Positions 32,643 to 43,334 of a DNA stretch of 47,162 bases are shown here, piece after piece. The first letter of the stretch is position 1; each line of letters begins with the position of its first letter. The stretch spans positions 1 through 47,162 of the forward strand of contig CADBAG010000024.1 in the NCBI GenBank assembly GCA_902792635.1. The letters run 5' to 3'. The notes under the pieces are model-generated. The model did no database searches, had not been told where the DNA came from, and worked only from the letters and a program-made list of their open reading frames with translations. The position numbers were made by a program, and so were the translations under genes. This stretch comes from an uncultured Prevotellaceae bacterium (GTDB lineage: Bacteria; Bacteroidota; Bacteroidia; Bacteroidales; Bacteroidaceae).

Positions 32643-33989
32643 TTAAATACCTGTGTAGTTATGCGGAGTGATGGCAAGGAGCTCCTGCTTCACCTCCGGC
32701 TTTACATTTAATGTGTTAATGAAATCGTGAATTGTATCTTCCGTCATGGCCTTGTTCGTGCGGGTGAGCTGCTTCAGCGCCTCATAAGGATGAGGATAGC
32801 CCTCACGACGGAGAATAGTCTGGATAGCCTCAGCTACGACAGCCCATGTGTTGTCCAGGTCAGCGTCGATCTTCTCCTCATGAAGGATCAGCTTACGCAG
32901 GCCTTTGAGTGTCGACTGGATAGCGATAATCGAGTGGCCGAGAGGCACGCCGATGTTGCGAAGCACCGTTGAGTCGGTGAGGTCGCGCTGCAGACGACTG
33001 ATAGGCAGTTTCATGGACAGGAACGTCAGGATGGCATTAGCCATGCCGAGGTTGCCCTCACTGTTCTCATAGTCGATAGGATTGACCTTATGCGGCATAG
33101 CCGACGAGCCCACTTCTCCGGGCTTGATCTTCTGCTTGAAGTAATCCATAGAGATATACATCCAGAAGTCGCGGTCGAGGTCAATGATGATCGTATTGAT
33201 ACGGCGGATACCGTCAAAGATAGCTGCGAGATAGTCGTAGTTGGAGATCTGTGTGGTATACTGCTCACGCTCCAGTCCGAGTTTCTCACTGACGAAACGG
33301 TTGCCGAAAGCACGCCAGTCGTAGTCGGGATAAGCCACGTGATGCGCATTGAAGTTACCCGTAGCGCCACCGAACTTAGCTGTAATCTTGCAAGCCTTGA
33401 GCGTGTTGAGCTGTTCGGTCAGACGATAGACGTAGACCATGATCTCTTTGCCAAGACGTGTAGGAGATGCCGGCTGACCATGAGTCTTGGCGAGCATAGG
33501 CACATCTTTCCATTCATCAGCATAAGTCTGCAACTGAGCGATGAGCTCTTCCACTTGTGGATAGAAGACTTTATGAAGCGCCTCCTTCAATGCGAGAGGG
33601 ACAGAGGTGTTGTTAATATCCTGAGAGGTGAGACCGAAATGCACAAACTCCTTGTAGCTGTCCAGTCCGCCAATAGCATCAAACTGCTCCTTGATATAAT
33701 ATTCCACAGCCTTGACGTCGTGGTTGGTGACCTTCTCAATATCCTTCACACGCTGTGCACCTTTCTCATCAAATTTGAGATAGATGTCACGAAGACGGGG
33801 GAAGAGATCATGGTCAAAGGTCTTCAGCTGAGGAAGAGGAAGCTCACAAAGCGTGATGAAATATTCTATTTCGACACGAATGCGATAACGGATGAGCGCA
33901 TACTCTGAAAAATAGTCGGCAAGGGCTTCGGTCTTGCTTCTGTAACGACCGTCAATAGGCGAGATTGCCGTCAATACATCGAGATTCAT
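32643..33989 (-). CDS. purB: Adenylosuccinate lyase
   Basis: 448 residues, fumarase/aspartase superfamily. The signature GSSAMPHKVNP (294-304) with the mobile active-site loop Ser, TSQDINNT (121-128) and KTHGQPASPT (168-177) are intact. It releases fumarate from SAICAR and from adenylosuccinate in purine synthesis; guaB lies further along, but the two are separated by other genes and a tRNA. Its own -7 box (TAATTTTG) is at 34079-34086, about 90 bases before the start, with a 15-base tandem repeat in the leader. Confidence 0.96.
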   Translation of the reverse strand: MNLDVLTAISPIDGRYRSKTEALADYFSEYALIRYRIRVEIEYFITLCELPLPQLKTFDHDLFPRLRDIYLKFDEKGAQRVKDIEKVTNHDVKAVEYYIKEQFDAIGGLDSYKEFVHFGLTSQDINNTSVPLALKEALHKVFYPQVEELIAQLQTYADEWKDVPMLAKTHGQPASPTRLGKEIMVYVYRLTEQLNTLKACKITAKFGGATGNFNAHHVAYPDYDWRAFGNRFVSEKLGLEREQYTTQISNYDYLAAIFDGIRRINTIIIDLDRDFWMYISMDYFKQKIKPGEVGSSAMPHKVNPIDYENSEGNLGMANAILTFLSMKLPISRLQRDLTDSTVLRNIGVPLGHSIIAIQSTLKGLRKLILHEEKIDADLDNTWAVVAEAIQTILRREGYPHPYEALKQLTRTNKAMTEDTIHDFINTLNVKPEVKQELLAITPHNYTGI

Positions 33990-34018
33990 AGGAACAAGTG
34001 TTATAATACGTATTACCT

Positions 34019-34047
34019 AACTGTTATATTCTAAACTGTTATATTCT
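34019..34047. repeat. Two tandem AACTGTTATATTCT copies in the purB leader
   Basis: Direct repeat with period 15 (34019-34032 and 34034-34047) between the purB promoter box and its ATG. Function unknown. Confidence 0.7.
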
Positions 34048-34078
34048 TTTTTGAAAACGCGTTCTATATTTGTAGTTG

Positions 34079-34086
34079 CAAAATTA
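34079..34086 (-). promoter_or_regulatory. -7 box (TAATTTTG) for purB
   Basis: Minus-strand TAnnTTTG match; a TTTG-complement CAAA lies 23 bases further upstream at 34110-34113. Confidence 0.6.
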
Positions 34087-34140
34087 CAAAATATCATCGA
34101 GAGAAGCTGCAAAAGGCTTGAAAATTTAGGAGATGATAAC

Positions 34141-34176
34141 AAAAAAAATCCCGCAGCAGCCGAAGCCACTACGGGA
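34141..34176 (-). terminator. Intrinsic terminator of the tRNA-Val gene
   Basis: On the minus strand CCCGTAGTGGC-TTCG-GCTGCTGCGGG folds into a stem with a UUCG-type loop and is followed by eight T. It lies 11 bases after the tRNA end. Confidence 0.85.
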
Positions 34177-34186
34177 ACCACCCCTG

Positions 34187-34261
34187 TGGGCGTTGACGGA
34201 TTCGAACCGCCGACCCTCTGCTTGTAAGGCAGATGCTCTAAACCAACTGAGCTAAACGCCC
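34187..34261 (-). tRNA. tRNA-Val (anticodon TAC)
   Basis: 75 bases on the minus strand. Acceptor arms GGGCGTT and AACGCCC pair; D-arm GCTC/GAGC with AGTTGGTTTA loop; anticodon stem CTGCC..., loop CTTACAA with anticodon TAC (valine); T-arm with GGTTCGAATCC. Discriminator A, CCA not encoded. A -7 box TACCTTTG at 34282-34289 precedes it and a terminator follows, so it is a single-gene unit between mutL and purB. Confidence 0.97.
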
Positions 34262-34281
34262 TTATTTCTTGATTGCGGATG

Positions 34282-34289
34282 CAAAGGTA
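34282..34289 (-). promoter_or_regulatory. -7 box (TACCTTTG) for tRNA-Val
   Basis: Minus-strand TAnnTTTG match 20 bases upstream of the tRNA 5' end. Confidence 0.65.
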
Positions 34290-34351
34290 CGAAGGTTTTG
34301 TGAATGCGCCAAACTTTTCGGCAACTTTTTTCACAAAATCTTTCTTTTACC

Positions 34352-36241
34352 CTATCCTAACATGTTTTCGATGTCTTTCTGCTTGATGATGCAGAGCGTA
34401 GCATGGCCGTCAGGAGTATAGTTGACGTTACTGCACTGGAAGAGCTGGTTGATGATATTCTCCATCTCCTCATTGGACAGCACTTGACCATACGGGATGG
34501 CAGCAGCTCGGGCCAAGGACAACGCCATACGCTCATGGATCTTAGCCAATTGCGAGTCAGTATCGGCATCGCTCAGGATCTCATGCAGCAGACTGATGAC
34601 ATCCACCCCTTCGAAACCTTCGGGAATGGCATTGATGGAATAAGTAGCAGCACCCACAGGCGTCAGTTCAAAACCGAGAAGCGCGATATCGTCTTTTATC
34701 GCAGTGAGGGTGACCATCTCTTTTGGCGTGAGATCTATCGATTCGGGGAACAGCACTTTCTGCGAATGCATCTTATGTGAAGCGAGGCGGCGCATGTAAT
34801 CCTCATAGAGAATACAGATATGCGCACGATGCTGATCGAGGACCATCAATCCTGATTTCACCGCCGTCATGATATATTTGCCTTTATACTGATAATGCGA
34901 CGGCGATTTATCCTCAATCTCCTCTGCTCCACTCTCTTGAACAGGACCGGAGAAGAGGGTGTCGGATGCTGGGCTGTCGGGAATAAAAGTGTTGGGTGAG
35001 GAGGTGTTAGGTGATAATGGTTTATCCCAAGAATCATCCTGGATAGGACCCGAGAAAATTGAAGTTCCACCATGAGTACCGTGTCCACCGGAAAAGGAAG
35101 ACGGGCTCTTGGGCGTTGAGTTGAAGGGATTATATTGTGGATCGAAGTCAACCTTCGGCATGGCAAAAGGCTCACCTTCGCCATCGCCTTCCGACTGGAA
35201 GAGCGGGATCTCTGGCTTGCCCTCTGTGTCAAAGTCGATAGTTGACGCCCCACTGAATGAGCCGATGGCATCGCGCACCGCAGCCAAGAGGATCTGATAG
35301 ACCGTCTGCTCGTTCTCAAACTTTATCTCTGTCTTTGTCGGATGGATGTTGACATCGATGTCGTGCGGATTAACATCGAAGTAGATAAAATAAGGAACCT
35401 GCTCACCTTGCGGCACGAGTCGTTCATAGACGCTCTGCACCGCTTTGTGGAAATAAGGATGACGCATATAACGGCCATTGACAAAGAAGAACTGCTTGGC
35501 ACCTTTCTTCTTTGCCGACTCCGGCTTGCCCACGAAGCCCGAGAGACCACAGACAGAGGTCTCTACATTCAACGGGAGCAGGTCAGCATTGATACGCTTG
35601 CCGAAGACATCGACAATACGCTGTCGCAAGGTACCCGGACGGAGATCATAGAGCTCACCGCCGTTGGAATGGAACGTGAAGCCTATCTCGGGGTAGACAA
35701 GTACGATGCGCTCGAAAGCCGTAAGGATATGATTAAGCTCCGTGGCATTCGACTTCAGGAACTTCCGACGGGCAGGCACATTGAAGAACAGGTTCTCCAC
35801 CTTAAAGTTAGCTCCCTGCGGACAGGCACAAGGCTCTTGCGACTGCAGTTTAGATCCAGAGATCACGATGTCCGTGCCCAGGGTCTCGTCAGCCATGCGC
35901 GTCTTCAGTTCAACCTGTGAGACAGCAACGATAGACGGCAAGGCCTCACCACGGAAGCCCATCGTATGGAGATTGAAAAGGTCTTCGGCCTGACGGATCT
36001 TTGACGTGGCATGACGCTCAAACGCAAGGCGCGCATCGGTTTCTGACATACCCTTCCCATCATCAATGACCTGGATAGAAGTACGTCCAGCATCAACCAC
36101 AGAGACATCGATATGATGAGCCCCTGCATCAACAGCATTCTCCACCAGCTCCTTGATGACGCTGGCAGGACGTTGTATGACCTCTCCTGCCGCTATCTGA
36201 TTGGCGACAGTATCCGGTAAAAGTTGAATAACATCCGACAT
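34352..36241 (-). CDS. mutL: DNA mismatch repair protein MutL
   Basis: 629 residues. The N-terminal GHKL ATPase has the usual motifs (IAAGEV, KELVENAVDAGA, DDGKGM, RHATSKI, GFRGEALPSI). A linker of about 100 residues rich in Ser/Pro/Gly (about 350-440) leads to the C-terminal dimerisation domain. There the endonuclease motif usually written DQHAxxERxxYE reads DQHRAHICILYE (about 468-479), without the first Glu, and the zinc motif near the end is TPDGHATL instead of CPHGRP. MutL couples MutS to strand removal. It follows ostA closely (gap 23 bases) in a likely guaB-surA-ostA-mutL operon. Confidence 0.96.
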   Translation of the reverse strand: MSDVIQLLPDTVANQIAAGEVIQRPASVIKELVENAVDAGAHHIDVSVVDAGRTSIQVIDDGKGMSETDARLAFERHATSKIRQAEDLFNLHTMGFRGEALPSIVAVSQVELKTRMADETLGTDIVISGSKLQSQEPCACPQGANFKVENLFFNVPARRKFLKSNATELNHILTAFERIVLVYPEIGFTFHSNGGELYDLRPGTLRQRIVDVFGKRINADLLPLNVETSVCGLSGFVGKPESAKKKGAKQFFFVNGRYMRHPYFHKAVQSVYERLVPQGEQVPYFIYFDVNPHDIDVNIHPTKTEIKFENEQTVYQILLAAVRDAIGSFSGASTIDFDTEGKPEIPLFQSEGDGEGEPFAMPKVDFDPQYNPFNSTPKSPSSFSGGHGTHGGTSIFSGPIQDDSWDKPLSPNTSSPNTFIPDSPASDTLFSGPVQESGAEEIEDKSPSHYQYKGKYIMTAVKSGLMVLDQHRAHICILYEDYMRRLASHKMHSQKVLFPESIDLTPKEMVTLTAIKDDIALLGFELTPVGAATYSINAIPEGFEGVDVISLLHEILSDADTDSQLAKIHERMALSLARAAAIPYGQVLSNEEMENIINQLFQCSNVNYTPDGHATLCIIKQKDIENMLG

Positions 36242-36264
36242 ACTTCTATTCTCTTCCTATTTTA

Positions 36265-37977
36265 TTATGGTACTGCTTCTGACTTTTTATTATTTGCTGA
36301 CGACTTCTTCGGTAATGTCTGCAGCGGTGCAGCATGTCGCTTCAGAACCTTCAGCGCTGAGCCTGCCGGCTTGCCGCGCCACACAAAGACATCTTCGGGG
36401 CTCCGCGGACGCAGGTCATCGAACCACTCGAAGACGTCGAGCTTGTCTTTCCCCGGTGGGATCTGCGTCATCGGATAGAGCGTGCCTTGCGCCTTAGGCA
36501 TCCAGATACGCTCCAACTGCCGGGTCGGTGAGACGAACATCCGCATCGTGTCCGATTCCACATAGTTGAGCCCGATAAGCGTAGAATCACCTTTATCCGT
36601 TGGATAGAAGATCGCCCGCACATTACTTACCGCATCACTCCTTCGGATATTGCCATGATTGAAATAGGCATAGATATCCTTCGCCGATATCTGATTATAG
36701 TGGATGCTGTCTTTCATCTGCTCGATGGACAACGCCTGCCCGATGACATGCGCCTCACGGATCGTCGAGTCGTTGGTGAAGACAAGGATCTTTTCTCCAG
36801 TCAATTGGCGACCCTGACTCCATGTTATAGGATCCTTATACATCGTCAGACAAGAGTCGCGTGTGTCGTAGACCAGCGAGTCGCATATCGCCTGGAAATC
36901 ATTTCTGAATGCCCGCACATGCTTATAGCCGTGCACTTTCCGGTAGACGCTGTCCGTGTTGATATGAAAGGTCTCCACACGCAATGTATCGGCATGCATA
37001 TAGAGAGTGTCTTTCTGCGAGAAGTCGACGACAAGCGCTTTCTTCGTTGCATAGCCCCGCCCCGTCTTCTCATTATAGTTCACCTCGCCAGCCGTGAGCT
37101 TGTTCTTGTTCTTCTTATCGACATAAATTACATTGCCGTAGCCATGGTTCTGCCCCGTGGAACTATTATAATATAATGTGTCGCCAGTGATCGTCTTCTC
37201 CTTGTTCACCACCGTCGACCGACCATAGAGGCGTGCACGGTCCGTACGCGTGTTGAAGAACGCATTGGTCGTCTTCACCACACCATCCTTATTCCGGATA
37301 ATGGAAGGTCCGGGCTTGCCCAAGCCACGGTTGGGCGTGTACATACCGACGATATGCGCTATCGACTTCCTCGTATCGTAATACAAGGTATCGGTAGACA
37401 CTCTATTCTTGGGCGTGTGGAGCTGCACATCATAATAGAACACAGCCTCGCGCGTGTCCGTGTTATACTCACCCCAGTCAGCAGAGAGCTTGTTACGGCT
37501 GTCCACAAGTCGTCCACCCTTAAAGAAATAAGCATTGTTATACAGACGGTCATAATTGAGACTGTCCGTATAAAGGGTCTGGCCACGATGACGGAGCACT
37601 ACATTCTTTCGTGCCTCCATCATCTGTCCTTCACCATCATACCATGCGTTGTCACACGAGAGCGACAGCGTGTCGCCTTGACGGAAACGCACATGGCCGA
37701 AGGCACGAAAAGAGTTCGTAGCCTGATAATAATAAGCACTGTCGCAGAGCAATGTCGCCCCTCTATTGAGGAAATGGACATGACCCTTGGCTATCTGAGC
37801 ATCGGGATTAGGTCCATATTCGTCATATTTCAGTTCATCCGCATGCTTCAGATACACGCGCGTATCTACCTGCTTGGGGACTCTCCGCCGCCTTGCAGGT
37901 GTCATTGCACAGACGACGACAACGGCAAAAAGGAAGAGTAGCAATACTCTTCCTCTGTTTCTTAAGATTTTACCCAT
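36265..37977 (-). CDS. OstA/LptA-like outer-membrane biogenesis protein
   Basis: 570 residues with one N-terminal hydrophobic segment (VLLLFLFAVVVVCAM) as signal or anchor. The body is made of repeated beta-strand phrases of the OstA fold (AQIAKGHVHFLNRGATLLCDSAYYY, then HVRFRQGDTLSLSCDNAWYDG, NVVLRHRGQTLYTDSLNYD...), as in proteins that form the periplasmic bridge for lipopolysaccharide. Members in this phylum are larger than enterobacterial LptA, and this one fits. The start overlaps the end of surA by 16 bases, consistent with joint translation of two envelope-biogenesis genes. Confidence 0.88.
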   Translation of the reverse strand: MGKILRNRGRVLLLFLFAVVVVCAMTPARRRRVPKQVDTRVYLKHADELKYDEYGPNPDAQIAKGHVHFLNRGATLLCDSAYYYQATNSFRAFGHVRFRQGDTLSLSCDNAWYDGEGQMMEARKNVVLRHRGQTLYTDSLNYDRLYNNAYFFKGGRLVDSRNKLSADWGEYNTDTREAVFYYDVQLHTPKNRVSTDTLYYDTRKSIAHIVGMYTPNRGLGKPGPSIIRNKDGVVKTTNAFFNTRTDRARLYGRSTVVNKEKTITGDTLYYNSSTGQNHGYGNVIYVDKKNKNKLTAGEVNYNEKTGRGYATKKALVVDFSQKDTLYMHADTLRVETFHINTDSVYRKVHGYKHVRAFRNDFQAICDSLVYDTRDSCLTMYKDPITWSQGRQLTGEKILVFTNDSTIREAHVIGQALSIEQMKDSIHYNQISAKDIYAYFNHGNIRRSDAVSNVRAIFYPTDKGDSTLIGLNYVESDTMRMFVSPTRQLERIWMPKAQGTLYPMTQIPPGKDKLDVFEWFDDLRPRSPEDVFVWRGKPAGSALKVLKRHAAPLQTLPKKSSANNKKSEAVP

Positions 37978-39416
37978 CCCTGGTATTCGTATTTTCCTGG
38001 CTCACGATACTGTGGCAGCATACGCACATACGTATGTTTAATCTTGTCCACCACCCAGTCGTGAATAGTCTTTTCCCGCTCTTTGTTGAGCACGACATCC
38101 TTCATGACCTGGAAGTCTTCAGTGATCGTTGCCTTATGTCCAAGCGTACGGCTCTTGAGCTTCACCATCGCCACCACTGTCTTACCCTTGGAATTGATCA
38201 TCTCGAAAGGTTGTGATATCTCGTTGACTTTCATCGTGTCTACGACTCTCGCCACTTCTGTCGGCAGGTCTTTCATCTGGAAGCGGGAGGTCATGCCATT
38301 AGCAGTACTGTTGGACATCAAGCCTTCGTTGTTTCGTGTATCCTTATCGTCTGAGAGATAGGAAGCGGCCTGTTCAAACGTGAACTTGCCCGCATGGATA
38401 TCATTCGAGATGGAGTCGAGCCGATGTGTCGCTGCATCGATCTCATCCTGTGACACCTTCGGTTTCAGAAGGATATGACGCACATTGATCTTATCACCGC
38501 GCTTGTCGATCAGCTGGATGATATGATAGCCGAACTCCGACTCCACGATCTTAGAGATCTTCTTCGGGTCTGTGAGGTTGAAAGCCACGGCTGCGAAGTT
38601 AGGGTCAAGCAGTCCACGACCCGTATAACCCAGCTCACCGCCTTGGCGTGCAGAGCCAGGATCCTCCGAATAGAGACGTGCGAGCGTGGAGAATGTTGTC
38701 TCTCCTTTGTTCACACGGTCCGTGAAGTCGCGGAGCTCATCCTTGACACGATTGATCTCTGCCTGCCTGATTTTCGGGGCACTGACAAGGATCTCCACCT
38801 CTACCTCTGTCGGCACGTAAGGAATGCTATCCTCAGGAAGATTACGGAAATAAGCACGCACGTCAGCAGGCGTCACCTTGACATCCTTCACTAAGTTCTC
38901 CTTCATCTTCTGAATGAGCTGCTGGTCACGGAACTGGTCATGGAGCTCCGAGCGCATGTCATTGATGCTCTGCTTACGATACTCCTCGAGTTTCTCTTTA
39001 GAGCCCGCCATCTCAATCCATCGGTTGATCTGCTGGTTGACGCCTTGCGCGACCTCCGTCTCAGTCACCTGGATAGAGTCGATCTCTGCCTGATGCAAGA
39101 ATAACTTCTGCACGGCAAGCTGCTCTGGAATAGAGAAGTCGGGGTCATTGCCAAAGCTGATACCCTCGGCAAGCCCCTGCATACGCATCTGCTCCACATC
39201 CGACTTCAGGATAGGCTCATCGCCCACAACCCAGATCACCTCATCGATGATAGATTGCTGCGGAACAATGGCTTCCGCCTTCGATGTGTCAGCTTCCGTC
39301 TTTGCACTGTCCGCACCCGCGGAGAAAGACGACGATATTCTTCCTGATGGCACAGCCATTGCCGCGAGCGCGACAATGACCACTGTCACAGACAATAATG
39401 ATTTTCTTATGTTCAT
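37962..39416 (-). CDS. surA: Periplasmic peptidylprolyl isomerase/chaperone SurA
   Basis: 484 residues with a signal sequence (LLSVTVVIVALAAMAVPSG). The N-terminal SurA chaperone part (about 55-175, WVVGDEPILKSDVEQMRMQ...) is followed by a parvulin domain (about 180-285; LYSEDPGSARQGGELGYTGRG, FGYHIIQLIDKRG) and a second, less complete one after NVRHILLKP (about 290-400). It should help outer-membrane proteins fold in the periplasm. Its stop overlaps ostA, and its start lies 3 bases after the guaB stop, so it is in the same transcript. Confidence 0.92.
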   Translation of the reverse strand: MNIRKSLLSVTVVIVALAAMAVPSGRISSSFSAGADSAKTEADTSKAEAIVPQQSIIDEVIWVVGDEPILKSDVEQMRMQGLAEGISFGNDPDFSIPEQLAVQKLFLHQAEIDSIQVTETEVAQGVNQQINRWIEMAGSKEKLEEYRKQSINDMRSELHDQFRDQQLIQKMKENLVKDVKVTPADVRAYFRNLPEDSIPYVPTEVEVEILVSAPKIRQAEINRVKDELRDFTDRVNKGETTFSTLARLYSEDPGSARQGGELGYTGRGLLDPNFAAVAFNLTDPKKISKIVESEFGYHIIQLIDKRGDKINVRHILLKPKVSQDEIDAATHRLDSISNDIHAGKFTFEQAASYLSDDKDTRNNEGLMSNSTANGMTSRFQMKDLPTEVARVVDTMKVNEISQPFEMINSKGKTVVAMVKLKSRTLGHKATITEDFQVMKDVVLNKEREKTIHDWVVDKIKHTYVRMLPQYREPGKYEYQGWVKS

Positions 39417-39419
39417 GCT

Positions 39420-40979
<1,560 letters not shown>

Positions 40980-41016
40980 CTATAAAAAGAGTTAAGAGTA
41001 ATAGTAATAGCGATTG

Positions 41017-41039
41017 CGGGCGGCCACGAGGGCCGCCCG
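41017..41039 (-). terminator. GC-rich hairpin after recQ
   Basis: CGGGCGGCC and GGCCGCCCG pair perfectly (9 bp) around a 5-base loop, 19 bases after the recQ stop. There is no T-run, so termination would be by the strong stem or by another mechanism. Confidence 0.6.
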
Positions 41040-41057
41040 TATGTTGTCACGCGACGA

Positions 41058-43280
41058 TCAGTTCCCGGCGTCGGAGATAAACTTTATCAGCACGAGCCGT
41101 GCCTTCTCCTCAGCTGTAAGACCATCGTCATCATCGTAGATATCCACAGTGTCGATGGCTTTATCGATGTCTTCGCTGTCGCAATGGCGGAAATAGTCGA
41201 GGATATCCTGCATCTCATCCTGGTCGATGACATCCTCATCGTTGAGATAATAGTCGATGTTCACCTTCGTACCACTGTTCACGATCGACTCTATATCATC
41301 GAGCAGGTCGTCGAAGTCGAGGTTCTGCGTCTCCGCGATATCCTCCAACGGGATACGTCGGTCAATCATCTCAATGATCTTCAGTTTGCGCTTCGACTTG
41401 TTCGGAATCGTGATGACGCGCATGATATCGGAGCGTTGTATGTCGTTCTCCTCACAATATTTCTTGATGAAGTCGATGAACGGCTTACCGAACTTATGCG
41501 CCTTTCCCTGACCGACACCTTGGATCTGCGTGAGCTCTTCCATCGTCTGTGGGAAGGATGTAGCCATCTGCGTGAGCGAGACATCCTGAAAGACAACATA
41601 AGGCGGCAGGTTATGCTTCTTCGCTACATCATGACGCAAGCCTTTGAGCTGCTGATAGAGCGACATATCGAGTGCGGAGGTACCACCCTCGCCATTCTCC
41701 TCACTGTCCACAAACTCACGATCGGGCACGACCATGAAAGGACGGGGCTCCCTGAGCCACTCCCTGCCGGAAGCCGTGATCTTCAGCAGACCATAGTTCT
41801 CAATATCTTTCCGGATAAATCCTGCAATCATACCTTGTCGGATGACAGGGTTCCAAATGGAGGAAGCTTCCTCGTTTATCTCCTTACCATTGCCAAACTC
41901 AGGCAACTTATCATTGCCATCGCTCACAATATGATCCGTGGCACGTCCGCGAACGAAGTCGACGACATAGGTTTGTTCATATCGGCCTTTCAATGCACTG
42001 ATAGCTTCCAGAACACACTGCAGGGCATCTGTTGCCTCCACAAACTTCTTTGGATGCTTACAGTTGTCGCAGTTGCCACAGTTATCTTTGGGATAAGGCT
42101 CACCAAAATAGTTGAGCAAGACCTTACGCCGGCATACCGCAGTCTCTGCATAAGCCTTCGTCTCTTCCAAGAGCTGGCGACCAATCTCCTTCTCCGTCTC
42201 GCTCTTGGAATCCATAAACTTACTGAGTTTCTTCAGATCCTTCGGCGAATAGAATGCGATACATATACCCTCGCCACCATCTCGCCCGGCACGCCCGGTC
42301 TCCTGATAATAACCCTCAAGGCTCTTGGGAATATCGTAATGGATGACGAAACGCACGTCGGGCTTGTCGATACCCATACCGAAAGCAATGGTAGCCACGA
42401 TGATATCGATGTTCTCTTTCAAGAAATCGTCCTGCGTCTTTGCACGCACGTCATTGTCAAGACCAGCATGATAAGGAGCCGCGCGGAAGCCATTGAGGCA
42501 CAGTTTCTTTGCCAGTTCCTCCACTTTCTTGCGCGAGAGACAATAGATGATGCCGCTCTTGCCGGGATGCTGCTTGATAAACTTGATAATCTGACTGTCG
42601 GTATCCTCGTCGCTCACTTTCTGCCGCACCTCATAGTAAAGGTTCGGACGATTGAACGAGCTCTTATACTCTTTTGCATCCGGCATGCCGAGGTTACCCT
42701 TGATATCCATCCGCACCTTGTCAGTAGCCGTAGCCGTGAGGGCAATGATTGGAATATGAGCCACGCCACGCGCGGCTGCGATCTTGTCTATTGTCGGCTT
42801 GATATTACGGTATTCGGGGCGGAAGTCGTGTCCCCACTCAGAAATACAATGGGCCTCATCAACGGCTATGAAAGAGATCTCGAACGATTCAAAGAATGGC
42901 AGATTATCCTCTTTGTTCAGAGACTCCGGTGCCACATAGAGCAGTTTGGTCTTGCCCTCTTTGACATCTTTCTCCACGCGGTTGATAGCCGCGCGGTTGA
43001 GCGAAGAGTTGAGATAATGAGCCACGGAGTCGTCCTCACTGTATCCATTGATGACATCGACCTGATTCTTCATCAGGGCGATGAGCGGTGACACAACAAT
43101 GGACGTGCCTTCCATCAACAGAGATGGCAACTGATAACAAAGACTCTTACCGCCTCCGGTAGGCATGAGCACAAACGTGTCGTTGCCTTCCATGAGGTTG
43201 GTAATAATATCTTTTTGGTCGCCTTTGAATGAGTCGAACCCGAAATATTTCTTTAAAGCTTCAGTAAGATCCAATTTCAT
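41058..43280 (-). CDS. recQ: ATP-dependent DNA helicase RecQ
   Basis: 740 residues. SF2 helicase with Walker A MPTGGGKSLCYQLP (39-52), DEAH box (141-144), ALTATAT, and QETGRAGRDG. After the helicase core come the zinc-binding part (CRRKVLLNYFGE...NCGNCDNC), a winged-helix RQC domain and an HRDC-like part (QQLKGLRHDVAKKHNLPPYVVF). The last about 90 residues are very acidic. It unwinds recombination and replication intermediates. Last gene of the tig-clpP-clpX-recQ block; the gap to clpX is 54 bases. Confidence 0.96.
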   Translation of the reverse strand: MKLDLTEALKKYFGFDSFKGDQKDIITNLMEGNDTFVLMPTGGGKSLCYQLPSLLMEGTSIVVSPLIALMKNQVDVINGYSEDDSVAHYLNSSLNRAAINRVEKDVKEGKTKLLYVAPESLNKEDNLPFFESFEISFIAVDEAHCISEWGHDFRPEYRNIKPTIDKIAAARGVAHIPIIALTATATDKVRMDIKGNLGMPDAKEYKSSFNRPNLYYEVRQKVSDEDTDSQIIKFIKQHPGKSGIIYCLSRKKVEELAKKLCLNGFRAAPYHAGLDNDVRAKTQDDFLKENIDIIVATIAFGMGIDKPDVRFVIHYDIPKSLEGYYQETGRAGRDGGEGICIAFYSPKDLKKLSKFMDSKSETEKEIGRQLLEETKAYAETAVCRRKVLLNYFGEPYPKDNCGNCDNCKHPKKFVEATDALQCVLEAISALKGRYEQTYVVDFVRGRATDHIVSDGNDKLPEFGNGKEINEEASSIWNPVIRQGMIAGFIRKDIENYGLLKITASGREWLREPRPFMVVPDREFVDSEENGEGGTSALDMSLYQQLKGLRHDVAKKHNLPPYVVFQDVSLTQMATSFPQTMEELTQIQGVGQGKAHKFGKPFIDFIKKYCEENDIQRSDIMRVITIPNKSKRKLKIIEMIDRRIPLEDIAETQNLDFDDLLDDIESIVNSGTKVNIDYYLNDEDVIDQDEMQDILDYFRHCDSEDIDKAIDTVDIYDDDDGLTAEEKARLVLIKFISDAGN

Positions 43281-43334
43281 ATTGTCGTTGTTTAGGGATG
43301 GTTGGGGTGGTTGCGGGGTGAACCAAAGTCGGCG

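Noticed and set aside
34017-34334. 105-codon minus-strand frame across tRNA-Val
   Set aside because: It translates the tRNA and its terminator (VGGSNPSTPT is the usual translation of a tRNA T-arm).
41184-43091. 635-codon plus-strand frame opposite recQ
   Set aside because: Antisense shadow; recQ is complete with all helicase motifs.
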